Below are positions 17,057-25,770 of a stretch of DNA of 64,000 nucleotides, piece by piece. The notes beneath the pieces were generated by a model. It did not search any database and had not been told where the DNA came from. It worked only from the letters and a program-made list of their open reading frames with translations. Source of the DNA: Thermoactinomyces vulgaris (lineage in GTDB: Bacteria > Bacillota > Bacilli > Thermoactinomycetales > Thermoactinomycetaceae); assembly GCF_003688725.1 (NCBI RefSeq), contig NZ_REFP01000007.1:230900-294899 (forward strand), in the 5' to 3' direction. The translations under genes were made by a program, and so were the position numbers. Each line of letters begins with the position of its first letter. Positions within the stretch are counted from its first letter, which is position 1.

Positions 17057-17428
17057 CTATGTATTTGTGATCGTTTGAATTACATCACTGGCGGTGCTGA
17101 TGGCTGCAAGCAAAGTGGAACCCAATTGAAGCTCTGGATGGATGTTTTCAATTTTTTCCCGGAAGCGTGTCAGTTTGCTCTTGGAGACTTCATCGTTTTT
17201 CATTTCTTCCAAGAGGTCCTCCGTCGTGGCACTCAGTTTTACCAGTTCTTTGTCAGGGTTGGGCACGTTTACCAATGCTTCGTGCAACTTTTGAAGAGCG
17301 ATCCATAATTTTTCCATGAGGTCTTCTTGGGATGATTGGGAATAAGAGGCGTGAATGGTTGCCTGATCACTGGCAATATTGACTTGGCTTTTGGAGCTGT
17401 TAAAAGTGGCGTTGCCTTGGATTTTCAT
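17057..17428 (-). CDS. Small helical protein sharing a NIASDxATI motif with its neighbour
   Basis: 123 residues from ATG 17428 after AAGGGGGGAAG. The N-terminus MKIQGNATFNSSKSQVNIAS continues DQATIHA; the rest is helical (residues 30-100, with charged heptad-like stretches) and ends in a weakly hydrophobic segment (LLAAISTASDVIQTI). The N-terminal motif recurs near the C-terminus of the Cas4-like membrane protein encoded next, as SQLNIASDLATIRA. The two genes are 9 bases apart and form one operon. A short motif shared between neighbours is typical of partner proteins that self-assemble; the actual function is unknown. Confidence 0.65.
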   Translation of the reverse strand: MKIQGNATFNSSKSQVNIASDQATIHASYSQSSQEDLMEKLWIALQKLHEALVNVPNPDKELVKLSATTEDLLEEMKNDEVSKSKLTRFREKIENIHPELQLGSTLLAAISTASDVIQTITNT

Positions 17429-17883
17429 TGGACTTCCCCCCTTCTTTTTGATTCCCGTAAGCCATAAAACGATTATATTATGAAAATATAATATATACAA
17501 AAATTTTCATCAAAATTCGATTGCTATGATTCTTGATCCAAAAGGATTTAACCATTTTTTCTCCGTATTCTTCAAATTCTTGCGGGGAATGACATCGATC
17601 CGGTATCTTTTTGGTTTATTAATTTTTATGTGAGGATTTGAAACAGTGACAAATCGGATGTTGTGAAATATTTATGTGGTTGCAAAGTGGCAACAAGCTT
17701 ATAAACGATGAAATCCGGCTTTTTTCGCTAAAGAGAAGGAATTTAATTTTATCAAATTCATTTTGATTTTGACTGATTTGTAAAGAAAAGAGGTTTTTTT
17801 ACAAAAAGCGTTGGATAATTTTTAAATGTTTATGTTTTATTATATTAAAACAAAATTTTTGTCGATGTGAGAGGAGGAGAAAG
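17429..17883. promoter_or_regulatory. AT-rich divergent promoter region
   Basis: About 450 bases between the minus-strand pair and the Cmr-linked membrane gene. Very AT-rich, with several T and A runs and a TATTATATT stretch about 50 bases before the membrane gene. No gene, CRISPR repeat or clear RNA was seen. It should hold the promoters for both directions, so the two units may be controlled together. Confidence 0.45.
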
Positions 17884-18870
17884 ATGCGAAAACACTTTCT
17901 GCTTTTACTGACAGTCCTGATGCTTTCCGGAGTTTTTCTGATTCCGGCAGAAGGACAAGCTCAAGAATCTCAGGATGTGGAAGCGTTAAGAAAAGAAGTG
18001 GAAAGCCTTCGCTCTGAAGTCGAAAAGCTGAAAACCAAAAATGATGAGTACAACTTTTTAAAAGAGCAGATCAAGGAATTTAAAAATTCAGCAGATAAGG
18101 ACATGGATGATAACCGTGCATTCGTAGAAAGAGAATGGGATAAGTTTTTAACCTTTTTATATGTTGTTGGGGGATTAGCTGCCTTTTTCCTCGGAGCATC
18201 TTTTTTTTCGTTTTGTAAGAAATTGAAAGACAAAGCTGAGCAAGAATATGAGGACTTGAAGAAAAAATCAATGGATAAATTTGAAAAACAAAAAGCAGAA
18301 GTGGAAGAAGAATTCAGTAAGAAATGGGATCGATTTGTAAAAGAAAACAAATTGAATAAAAGAGTAGATGACTTAGAGCAGTTGATGGAAAATGAACGGA
18401 GATATAAAGAAGCGAAGATACTGGTTCTCGGGTCAGAGGAAGATTTGTATAAGATGCAGGAATATCTAAATCCCGCGCTGATCAAGCGAGGAGTGAGAAT
18501 ACCTGAGTACTTTTCTTTGGACAAAAATGCTAATCAAGTACCTAAAGAAGAGATAAAAGAGAAACTGAAAGATAAAGAGATTGTTGTTTATTACTATGAT
18601 CCAAAAGTAAAAGAAGAACAGGGTAAAAAAGAAATTTCACCAGATTTAAGGATGAAAGCAATAATGGAATTAATCAAAAATGAGAATTTACAGGTGCCTG
18701 TAATTATTTATAGCTATAAAAAAGGGGAAAACGGATGGTTAGAAAAAAGTGATAAGGATTTCATCGATGATTTTGATTTTATTTGGCTTGTGCTTGCAAA
18801 CTATCCCTCAACTTTATTAGGCCATATCTTTACATATATCCATGCACTCCCTGAAAAAAAGGAGGGCTGA
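17884..18870 (+). CDS. Secretory-signal, coiled-coil membrane protein linked to the Cmr operon
   Basis: 328 residues, ATG after GAGGAGGAG. Signal peptide (1-25, ending near EGQAQ), coiled coil (about 30-75: EALRKEVESLRSEVEKL), one membrane segment (about 93-115: FLTFLYVVGGLAAFFLGASF), a second coiled coil (about 117-175), and a C-terminal alpha/beta domain (about 178-328) with strand-like KILVLGS, EIVVYYYDP and VPVIIYSYK. The predicted topology puts the C-terminal domain in the cytoplasm. The stop codon is 4 bases from cmr1, whose ribosome site lies inside this gene, so co-transcription is nearly certain. I recognise no CARF, CorA, HEPN or other known type III effector. It may be a membrane effector or tether responding to Cas10 signalling. 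Confidence 0.75.
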   Translation: MRKHFLLLLTVLMLSGVFLIPAEGQAQESQDVEALRKEVESLRSEVEKLKTKNDEYNFLKEQIKEFKNSADKDMDDNRAFVEREWDKFLTFLYVVGGLAAFFLGASFFSFCKKLKDKAEQEYEDLKKKSMDKFEKQKAEVEEEFSKKWDRFVKENKLNKRVDDLEQLMENERRYKEAKILVLGSEEDLYKMQEYLNPALIKRGVRIPEYFSLDKNANQVPKEEIKEKLKDKEIVVYYYDPKVKEEQGKKEISPDLRMKAIMELIKNENLQVPVIIYSYKKGENGWLEKSDKDFIDDFDFIWLVLANYPSTLLGHIFTYIHALPEKKEG

Positions 18871-18874
18871 GCAC

Positions 18875-19906
18875 ATGAAGCATCCCAGGATCACAGCCAG
18901 GTTTCGTGTGATGACTCCATTAAAATTACATGGTGCATATAACAAAGGAAAAAAACCGATAGTCGAGCTTCGCATTCCTTCCATCAAAGGAGCGCTACGG
19001 TATTGGTACCGGGCTGCCAATCCGCATTATAAGAAAACAGTGGAACCACTCGGGATCACGCAAGAAGAGTATCTGTTTGGCGGTGCCAATGGAAAAGCCG
19101 GACAATCGGCTTTTTTGATGCGGTTTTTAGAAAAACCCAAGGGAAAAGGAAACTCAGATTTTTATAAGGATAAAAGTTTTGAAATTGAATTTTTATTACG
19201 ACCCAATTTCAAACAGGGTAAAAAGCCGGATCCGGATTGGCGGGGACTGCTGGCCAGCATTTGGCTGCTCGGCCATTTTGGGGGTGTGGGAGCAAAAGTC
19301 CGTCGCGGATACGGGATGATTGCTTTGGAAAAATGGGAAGCGAAGAATTGTGAAAAGCTTCAATCCATGATCGATAATGATTTCCCGATTTTACATAACG
19401 CCAAATCATTTGAAGATTGGGAAGAGAATTTAACAAGATGCTGGAATAATTTCGTGGTGAACTGTGATCCGAACGATGAACAAAGCCATACCATCCTGGA
19501 TCATCATTCATCATTATTTGTATCAGTTGTCAATGACAAATGTGCTGATGATGTACGGAAGACTGCAGACAATATTATCAAAAATTTTTGTTCCAAAAAT
19601 AAAAGAAATGCAGTCATCTTTGGTCTTCCAAAACGTACTCAAGGCGGTACATTGGAGCCGAAAGATAAAGAATATGATCGAACTCCTTCGCCGGTTTGGT
19701 TAAGGGTGTTTCAAGTCAAGCAGCGATACCACTCAGCCTTTTTGTTTTTAACCACTCAATTTCCGAAAGAATTGCATTTGAGAAAAAAGAGAAATAGACA
19801 AACATATTTTGAGGATTATCCACCCGTAGACTTTGCCGGAGCCATTCAATCATTTAAAGATCAATTAAAAGAGGAACATTACCGGAGGGTATGCGGCTAT
19901 GAATGA
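18875..19906 (+). CDS. cmr1: Type III-B CRISPR RAMP protein Cmr1
   Basis: 343 residues from ATG 18875 (AAAGGAGGG 8 bases upstream; an earlier in-frame ATG at 18842 lies inside the preceding gene and is less likely). RAMP/RRM fold: ARFRVMTPLKLHGAYNKG, ELRIPSIKGALRYWYRA, EEYLFGGANGKAGQSAFLM and the Gly-rich GGVGAKVRRGYGM. Cmr1 caps the Cmr complex near the 3' end of the crRNA. Overlaps the Cas10 gene by 8 bases. Confidence 0.92.
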   Translation: MKHPRITARFRVMTPLKLHGAYNKGKKPIVELRIPSIKGALRYWYRAANPHYKKTVEPLGITQEEYLFGGANGKAGQSAFLMRFLEKPKGKGNSDFYKDKSFEIEFLLRPNFKQGKKPDPDWRGLLASIWLLGHFGGVGAKVRRGYGMIALEKWEAKNCEKLQSMIDNDFPILHNAKSFEDWEENLTRCWNNFVVNCDPNDEQSHTILDHHSSLFVSVVNDKCADDVRKTADNIIKNFCSKNKRNAVIFGLPKRTQGGTLEPKDKEYDRTPSPVWLRVFQVKQRYHSAFLFLTTQFPKELHLRKKRNRQTYFEDYPPVDFAGAIQSFKDQLKEEHYRRVCGYE

Positions 19907-21848
19907 TCAACGATTGCTTCATTTTTCCATCGGTCCGGTACAGGATTTTGTGGCGCAGGCCAGACGGACGCGGGATTTGCTGGCCGGCTCTTTTTTGTTG
20001 TCTTATTTGTCAGGATGTGCCATGGCTTATATTACGGAAAACAAGGGAGAAATCGTGTTTCCCAGAGTGTATGAGGATCCGCTGGTAAAGGCGATTCGAC
20101 AATCCGGCTTGAAGGAGATGCGTGTGGACGGACCGTGGATCGGGTCATTGCCCAACCGCTTTACCGCCTCCATCCCGGAAGATTTCCGTCCGGAAGCATG
20201 TGAAAAGGCGGTGCTTGAAGCATGGGAAAGGATCGCGGATGCTGTTTGGAAGCGGTTTGTGGCGAGACCGGCATCTGCGGGTAAAAACACCAGGGAGATT
20301 TGGGAACGCCAAGTGAAAAACTGGTGGGAAATCACATGGGTGGTGGCTGATAGCCCCAGTCAGTTAAATTACCGGAAGTATTGGCGCAGTTATCTTCCCA
20401 CAGATGAACCGGGAGACAAATGCATGCTCATTTCCCGGTTGCAGGAGTTGTCCGGGTATGTGCGGGCCAAAGAGAGGAAAAAACAAAGTGTTTTTTGGAG
20501 GTGCTTTAAGGACCATCTGGGACAAACCCATGCCTTGGAAATTAAGGAAGAAACTGAACGGTTGAGTGCGATTGGCACCATCAAGCGCCTTTTCCCACGT
20601 GTCACCCAAGAGGCGATCGGTTGGAAATGGACGGATCATGCTGTTTCTTTTCCGTCGGTATATCATTTGTCTGCTCATTCCGGGATGAAACAGGCACTTC
20701 ATGAGTGTCCCGACCTTGCCGTTGATTTTGCGAAAAAAGCGAGGGAATACGGAATTTTGAAAAGTCCTGCCGCCAAAAATCACTTTCCCAATTTACGGGC
20801 TGAAGCGGAAAAAGCGGGGGCGGAAGCATTTTTGACGCTGGATGCCAAGGCTTTTTATCCCAACGAGTTGGACAAGCTGATCGAAAACGATAAACAGGCC
20901 CGAGAAGATCTGAAGAAGCATTTGGATGCATTGAACAAACAGTTGGGAAAACCGTTTGCGAATTATTATGCACTCCTTGTCATGGACGGGGACAAGTTGG
21001 GAGACTTGTTGCAAGCTTTAAAGGACACCCGTGAAGAATGGAAGGTCAGTCAGGCTTTGTCCGTTTTTTCACTGGGGGATGAAAAGGAGCCGGGCTTGGC
21101 CGATTACATTCGTGACCGGTATGACGGCGTGACGATTTATGCCGGCGGGGACGATTTGATGGCGATGTTTCCGCTGGATCAGGCAATCCCGGCCGCTGTC
21201 GATCTTTCCAAGCGGTATAAAAAGGCGTTTGAAAAAGTATTTTCCAAGGATCATATTGCAGCGAAAACGGCAACGGGTTCGGCCGCGATCCTTTTTGCCC
21301 ATTACAAGGTTCCGTTGAAAGAAGTGGTGAAGGAAGGGCACCGCTTGCTGGATGATGTGGCCAAAAGCGGGACCGGCCGCGACAGCTTGGCCGTCGGGGT
21401 TTGGACAAGCTCGGGGATTGCCACACAGTGGTCGGCACCTTGGGAGCATTTTGTGTTGGATTGGGAAACGAACCGGACCGTGTTTGATGACATTCGGGAA
21501 AGCCTGCAAAAGAAAGACGATCCGCTTTTGTCCAACAGCTTTTTATATAAATTGTCCATGTATGAGTCATTGTTGGAAAATCAGGTGGAAGCGGTTCTCG
21601 ACCGGAAACAGGTCAAACGGTTATTGATTTCAGACTATGTCCGGATTTTGGGAGATTCCGGAAAATGGACCGATGAGAAGAAAGAAAAGATCGAAGAGCA
21701 AATGGATCGGTTGCTCCAAGTCTGCTTTGTCGTGAAGCGATCGATGGAGGGGGACACCGTCCGACTCAAAGAGACGAACGAATTCAAAGCAGATGGAGCG
21801 ATCTTGGCGAAGTTTTTGGCACAGAAAGGATTCGAAAAAGATGCATAA
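19899..21848 (+). CDS. cmr2: Type III-B Cas10 (Cmr2), no HD domain, GGDD intact
   Basis: 649 residues. It begins directly with the first palm region (LLHFSIGPVQDFVAQARRTRDL). The usual N-terminal HD nuclease of many Cas10 proteins is absent, which also explains its modest length. Metal-binding DGDKLGDLL at about 363 and the cyclase motif GGDD at residues 416-419 are both intact. Known role: on target RNA binding, the palm domains make cyclic oligoadenylates that switch on ancillary effectors. Without HD, direct DNA cleavage by this subunit is unlikely, so immunity should depend on signalling and on Cmr4 RNA cleavage. Confidence 0.94.
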   Translation: MNDQRLLHFSIGPVQDFVAQARRTRDLLAGSFLLSYLSGCAMAYITENKGEIVFPRVYEDPLVKAIRQSGLKEMRVDGPWIGSLPNRFTASIPEDFRPEACEKAVLEAWERIADAVWKRFVARPASAGKNTREIWERQVKNWWEITWVVADSPSQLNYRKYWRSYLPTDEPGDKCMLISRLQELSGYVRAKERKKQSVFWRCFKDHLGQTHALEIKEETERLSAIGTIKRLFPRVTQEAIGWKWTDHAVSFPSVYHLSAHSGMKQALHECPDLAVDFAKKAREYGILKSPAAKNHFPNLRAEAEKAGAEAFLTLDAKAFYPNELDKLIENDKQAREDLKKHLDALNKQLGKPFANYYALLVMDGDKLGDLLQALKDTREEWKVSQALSVFSLGDEKEPGLADYIRDRYDGVTIYAGGDDLMAMFPLDQAIPAAVDLSKRYKKAFEKVFSKDHIAAKTATGSAAILFAHYKVPLKEVVKEGHRLLDDVAKSGTGRDSLAVGVWTSSGIATQWSAPWEHFVLDWETNRTVFDDIRESLQKKDDPLLSNSFLYKLSMYESLLENQVEAVLDRKQVKRLLISDYVRILGDSGKWTDEKKEKIEEQMDRLLQVCFVVKRSMEGDTVRLKETNEFKADGAILAKFLAQKGFEKDA

Positions 21849-21851
21849 CCA

Positions 21852-23028
21852 ATGAAAGTGGATATGGCGTTTTCGTGCATTGGACACTTTGTTTTTCCGG
21901 GATGGAACCCCGTTTAATATGGAGGAGACGGGGGTGGCGCCGCAAGGAGTGTTTCCACCTTCAATCTTCACTTTGCAAGGTGCCATCCGGGCGGCAATGG
22001 CCTATTTTATCAAACAGTGGGTTCCCGGAAGAAAGTGGCCCAAAGAGCTGGGAGGCGAATACATCGATACCCACGGGCTTTCCTTGGAGGAAAAGCGGAA
22101 AGTCTGGGCACAGCCGGATTCACTGGGAAATTTAAGATTGTCCGGACCATATTTGCAAATGCATGGAAAACGATACGACCCGGTACCGCTGGTGTTGTAC
22201 GGCACCAGAGAGCGGTTGACCCGGCTTTCCCCGACAGAAAAAAGTGGTGAAAGCGACTTTTTGCAAGAGAAATTCTTTTTGTCTCCGGACCGTCATCTGC
22301 CGGATGGTAAATGGATCGAGGACTGGTGGGTCGATTGTGAAGGGATGGAGGCCATTCTGGAGGGAGGCGTTCCCGAACCGGATTCGTTTCTCTGTCCAAA
22401 AGATTATTGGAAACCGGAGCGGCGTGTCGGGATCAAGCGGGGCCCCAACCGGACGGCTGAGGATCATCATCTGTATGCCGTCACACACACTCGTCCGGAC
22501 CGGGATCTGGAAGTCGTGGTGGAAGTCTTCGGAATGGATGAAAAATGGCAAGTGCCGGAGAAGTTCATGATTCCGTTGGGCGGGGAAGGCCGTTTTGCGG
22601 AAGTGACGGTGGAAGAAAAAGATGCGGAAGATGATTCCGGTTTTCCTGGCATCCCTGAAGATAAACAATTTCACCAAGATGGAAATGGTTATTTTACGGT
22701 GACTTTGCTGACGCCCGGCCGGTATCCGGATATGAAAGAAGCGGTGAACCAAGGACCGCCGGAAATCAGGGAACATCTTTCATCCGCTGTTTGCCTTTCC
22801 GCCGGCATCGGCAAAGCGGTGCAAATCGGCGGTTGGAATGTGGCCAGAACATGGCCGCGGACGCTGATGACTTTTCTTCCGTCCGGAAGCACCTGGTTTT
22901 ATCAGGCGGATCCGGAGGAGTTGGTCAAATTTAAGCATTTACATGGAGTGACAACGGGAGAATACCAGGAATACGGGATGGGACAAATGGTGATCGGAAC
23001 CTGGAAGAAGAGAGGAGAAGCGAAATGA
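21852..23028 (+). CDS. cmr3: Type III-B CRISPR protein Cmr3, probable frameshift at the start
   Basis: The main frame reads WRFRALDTLFFRDGTPFN, then PPSIFTLQGAIRAAM, and continues to TGA 23028, with the Gly-rich GEYQEYGMGQMVIG end. This is typical Cmr3, a RAMP that holds the crRNA 5' handle next to Cas10. There is no ATG in this frame. A TTG at 21880 would start inside the conserved ALDTLFF motif (382 residues). ATG 21852 reads MKVDM in another frame, and one extra base near 21865 would give MKVDIWRFRALDTLFFRDG. A missing base is therefore likely. It ends in ATGA overlap with cmr4. Confidence 0.85.
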
Positions 23029-23876
23029 AAGGATACATCTTGGGAATGTTGGCTGAAACACCGGTTCATCCAGGAGCCGGACAAGTATACAGTGTCATCG
23101 ATTTGCCGGTCGCCCGGGAGAAAACCACCGGCAGTCCGACCATTCCGGGCTCCGGTTTGAAAGGGGCTTTGAGAGAAAAATGGTTGGAGGAAAAAGGGGA
23201 AAAAGGTTTGGAAGATTTATTTGGTAAACAAGATCATGCGGGCGCCTTTGGGGTGGCGGATGCACGTCTGTTGTTGCTTCCCGTCCGTTCCTTGACCGGG
23301 CATTACCGTTGGGTGACAAGCCCTTATTTACTGAAACGGTTTTACCGGGATATGAAAATGGCCGGGGTGTTGGATAAACAGAATTCTTTTCCGCTCGAAA
23401 TTCCGGAAATTAATAACGGGGAAATGATTGCTGCTGGTGTATATGAAAAAGATAAACCAATCTTCCTGGAAGAGTTAACATTTAAGGTTCGGGAAGAAAC
23501 GGACCTGATAGACCGCTTGGTTCCGTATTTAAAGAAATTGATCCGTCATCCTTTTTTACATAAAGAGTTGAAAAACAGGCTTTCGATCATCAATGACGAT
23601 GAGTTTGCTTACTTTGCCCGCTACGGGTTGCCGGTAAATTTCCGGAATGAATTGGAGTCCGGAACGAAAAAAAGCAATAACTTGTGGCAGGAAGAAGTGA
23701 TTCCGCCGGATACGCTTTTTTATACGATGTTTGTGGCCCGGTTTGGTAACGAGGAAAAATTGAAGGAGTTTACTGATTATCTGAAAGATAGCCATTACCT
23801 CCAAGTCGGGGGAAATGAAACGATCGGCCAAGGTTGGATAGTGACCCGAGTGTTGGGAGGCGGACAGAATGAGTGA
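23025..23876 (+). CDS. cmr4: Type III-B CRISPR backbone ribonuclease Cmr4
   Basis: 283 residues. RAMP protein that multimerises along the crRNA and cuts bound target RNA at 6-nt steps. TPVHPGAGQVYSVIDLPVAR places an Asp at residue 26, matching the catalytic Asp known from Pyrococcus Cmr4. SPTIPGSGLKGALRE is the crRNA-binding Gly-rich loop and GNETIGQGW the C-terminal one. So target RNA cleavage should be active. Starts within the ATGA that ends cmr3 and overlaps cmr5 by 8 bases. Confidence 0.94.
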   Translation: MKGYILGMLAETPVHPGAGQVYSVIDLPVAREKTTGSPTIPGSGLKGALREKWLEEKGEKGLEDLFGKQDHAGAFGVADARLLLLPVRSLTGHYRWVTSPYLLKRFYRDMKMAGVLDKQNSFPLEIPEINNGEMIAAGVYEKDKPIFLEELTFKVREETDLIDRLVPYLKKLIRHPFLHKELKNRLSIINDDEFAYFARYGLPVNFRNELESGTKKSNNLWQEEVIPPDTLFYTMFVARFGNEEKLKEFTDYLKDSHYLQVGGNETIGQGWIVTRVLGGGQNE

Positions 23877-24297
23877 CAGAACTTTGGAGCAACAGCGCGC
23901 TGCTTATTCATTGAGCGTGGTAAGCGAGGTAAAACAAAGAGACAAAACGGGAAAACAGGGGGATGAGTACGCCGGTTATGTGGTGAATTTGGCGGGAGCC
24001 ATTCTGATCAACGGATTGGGGCAGGCTTTGGCCCAGTTGCGTTCGGCAGCCAAAGATAAGGCGGATGATCCCCATGAATGGTTGTATCAGCATATTAACA
24101 AGTGGATTTGTAAAAAGCATCCGCATTCCGAGTTTGAAGAGGATAAAGATCTGCTTTTGCAATTAAGCCGGAAATCCCGGGCAGATTATCAGTGGGCGTT
24201 GATGGAGACGTTGGCGTTTTTGGAGTGGCATCGCAAGATCGCTGTGGCCGAACTGAAAAAGTCAGAGCCCGGGGAGGAGAAAGATGAGAAGCAATAA
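23869..24297 (+). CDS. cmr5: Type III-B CRISPR small subunit Cmr5
   Basis: 142 residues, all helical. The start (TLEQQRAAYSLSVVSEVK) and KQGDEYAGYVVNLAGAILINGLGQALAQL are typical of Cmr5, the small subunit that lines the belly of the complex alongside Cmr4. EFLEWHRKIA-like C-terminal helix is present (TLAFLEWHRKIAVAEL). Overlaps both flanking genes, so tight translational coupling is expected. Confidence 0.92.
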   Translation: MSDRTLEQQRAAYSLSVVSEVKQRDKTGKQGDEYAGYVVNLAGAILINGLGQALAQLRSAAKDKADDPHEWLYQHINKWICKKHPHSEFEEDKDLLLQLSRKSRADYQWALMETLAFLEWHRKIAVAELKKSEPGEEKDEKQ

Positions 24298-25141
24298 ACA
24301 AGAAAACCAATTTTTTATACCTTTATATCATTTGGGTTCGTCGAAGCCTGATATCCGTGCATTAATGAAGGAAAAAGGAAATGCAGGATTATGGTATGAA
24401 AAATTTTGTGATCAATGGAACTGTAGACTTAGTAAAAATCGAAAATTCATCAGAAAATTGGCTTTGGAAGGAACCGGGAAACAACAGTGGAATAATAAAA
24501 TTGCTAAAATCGGTAAAGTTGGGGACGCGGAAGAGATTGAAAGGGCGAAATACCGTTTGCAGCAATTGGTAAATAAAAAAAAGGGGAAGCTGATCCGGAT
24601 GAAAACCGTTTCCCGATTTGTTCCGGGTATGGGACGACCGAATCCAGTTGAAAACGGGTTGAACTGGCATCCGACACTGGGGGTTCCCTATTTGCCGGGT
24701 TCTTCGGTCAAAGGAGTTGTCCGGACTTGGGCGGAGTTTTATGAGGAGAATGATAAAAATCAAGAAGATATTCAACACATCTTTGGCAGTGACCGGACTG
24801 GTTCGGAACAAAACGATAAGAACCGCCAAGCAGGAAGTGTCCTCTTTTTTGATGCCATTCCGGCAACTCCAATCCGGTTGGTGGAAGATGTGATGACCCC
24901 ACACTTTTCAACATACTACACGGATCCGGGAAATATTTCTCCGAGAGAACGGGAGAACCCCATTCCCATTCCTTTTTTGGCCGTGGACGAAAATCAGCCA
25001 TTTCTCTTTGCGGTTGCTCCCTGTGAGGAAAAAAACATAAAAGATGTGGACAAAGTGGTTCATTGGTTGAAAGAAGCGATGAGTTGGACCGGGGCCGGGG
25101 CCAAGACGGCTGTGGGTTACGGTCGTTTTGAAGAAATCTGA
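24284..25141 (+). CDS. cmr6: Type III-B CRISPR RAMP protein Cmr6
   Basis: 285 residues. Signature GMGRPNPVENGLNWHPTLGV, followed by PYLPGSSVKGVVRTWAEF (Gly-rich loop after the HPTLG motif), a DAIPATP segment and the C-terminal GAGAKTAVGYGRF. Cmr6 joins Cmr1 at the crRNA 3' end. Last gene of the operon, followed by a strong hairpin terminator. No cas6, cas1, cas2 or repeat array follows, so crRNA must come from another locus. Confidence 0.93.
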   Translation: MRSNKQENQFFIPLYHLGSSKPDIRALMKEKGNAGLWYEKFCDQWNCRLSKNRKFIRKLALEGTGKQQWNNKIAKIGKVGDAEEIERAKYRLQQLVNKKKGKLIRMKTVSRFVPGMGRPNPVENGLNWHPTLGVPYLPGSSVKGVVRTWAEFYEENDKNQEDIQHIFGSDRTGSEQNDKNRQAGSVLFFDAIPATPIRLVEDVMTPHFSTYYTDPGNISPRERENPIPIPFLAVDENQPFLFAVAPCEEKNIKDVDKVVHWLKEAMSWTGAGAKTAVGYGRFEEI

Positions 25142-25143
25142 TA

Positions 25144-25186
25144 AAAAATTGCCGGTTGAAGTGTTTCAACCGGCAATTTCTTTTTG
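25144..25186. terminator. Terminator between cmr6 and def
   Basis: AAATTGCCGGTTGAA / TTCAACCGGCAATTT stem with 4-base loop, T-rich on the plus side and an A-run on the other flank. It serves the Cmr operon and probably the convergent deformylase gene. Confidence 0.85.
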
Positions 25187-25194
25187 AACAGATG

Positions 25195-25770
25195 TTAAAA
25201 AAGGCTCCGGCAGTCGTCCGGCACTTGAAAAGGGTTTTCTTTATTGATGCGATCATAAAACATGATTCCGTTCAGGTGATCGATCTCATGTTGAATGACA
25301 ATGGAAGCATAACCTTTCAATTTCAAGGTGACTTCTTTGCCCTCTAAATTAAACGCTTTGACCTTGACCCATTCGTAACGGGGGACAAAGCCCTTTACTT
25401 CCCGGTCGACGGAGAGGCAGCCTTCCCCTTGCGGCAAATACACCATCATAATGGAATGGCTGATGATCTTTGGATTGACGAGGGCATATTCGTGTTCCGT
25501 CCCTTCCTCATCCGCGAAGTAAGCCGTAAACATGCGTTTGTTCAAGCCGATTTGATTGGCGGACAAGCCGACACCTGCCCGCAGTTGATACTTTTTGGAC
25601 AACACGGGGTCTTGGCTGTTTTTCAAGAAGTTCATCATACAGATTAACGTTTCTTGATCCTGTTTGGACAAAGGTACGTTCACTTCCCGGGTCCGTTTGC
25701 GCAAAATCGGATGGCCTTCCCTTACAATGTCTTTCATGGTAATGGTATAACCTGTGTGAAATTTACTCAT
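25195..25770 (-). CDS. def: Peptide deformylase
   Basis: About 190 residues. Removes the formyl group from nascent protein N-termini with a metal-dependent active site. All three motifs are present: GVGLSANQIG (family GxGLAAxQ, with Ser for Ala), EGCLS with the Cys ligand, and QHEIDHLNG with the two His and Glu. The rest (IVREGHPILRKRT, LKNSQDP, VPRYEWVKVKAF) resembles the longer B. subtilis enzyme. Start is unclear: ATG 25770 overlaps the upstream regulator's stop and is coupled to it; ATG 25785 and ATG 25737 are alternatives. Confidence 0.93.
   Translation of the reverse strand: MSKFHTGYTITMKDIVREGHPILRKRTREVNVPLSKQDQETLICMMNFLKNSQDPVLSKKYQLRAGVGLSANQIGLNKRMFTAYFADEEGTEHEYALVNPKIISHSIMMVYLPQGEGCLSVDREVKGFVPRYEWVKVKAFNLEGKEVTLKLKGYASIVIQHEIDHLNGIMFYDRINKENPFQVPDDCRSLF

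Noticed and set aside
15522-25186. CRISPR repeat array expected near the Cmr operon
   Set aside because: No regularly spaced direct repeats were found on reading the island and its flanks.
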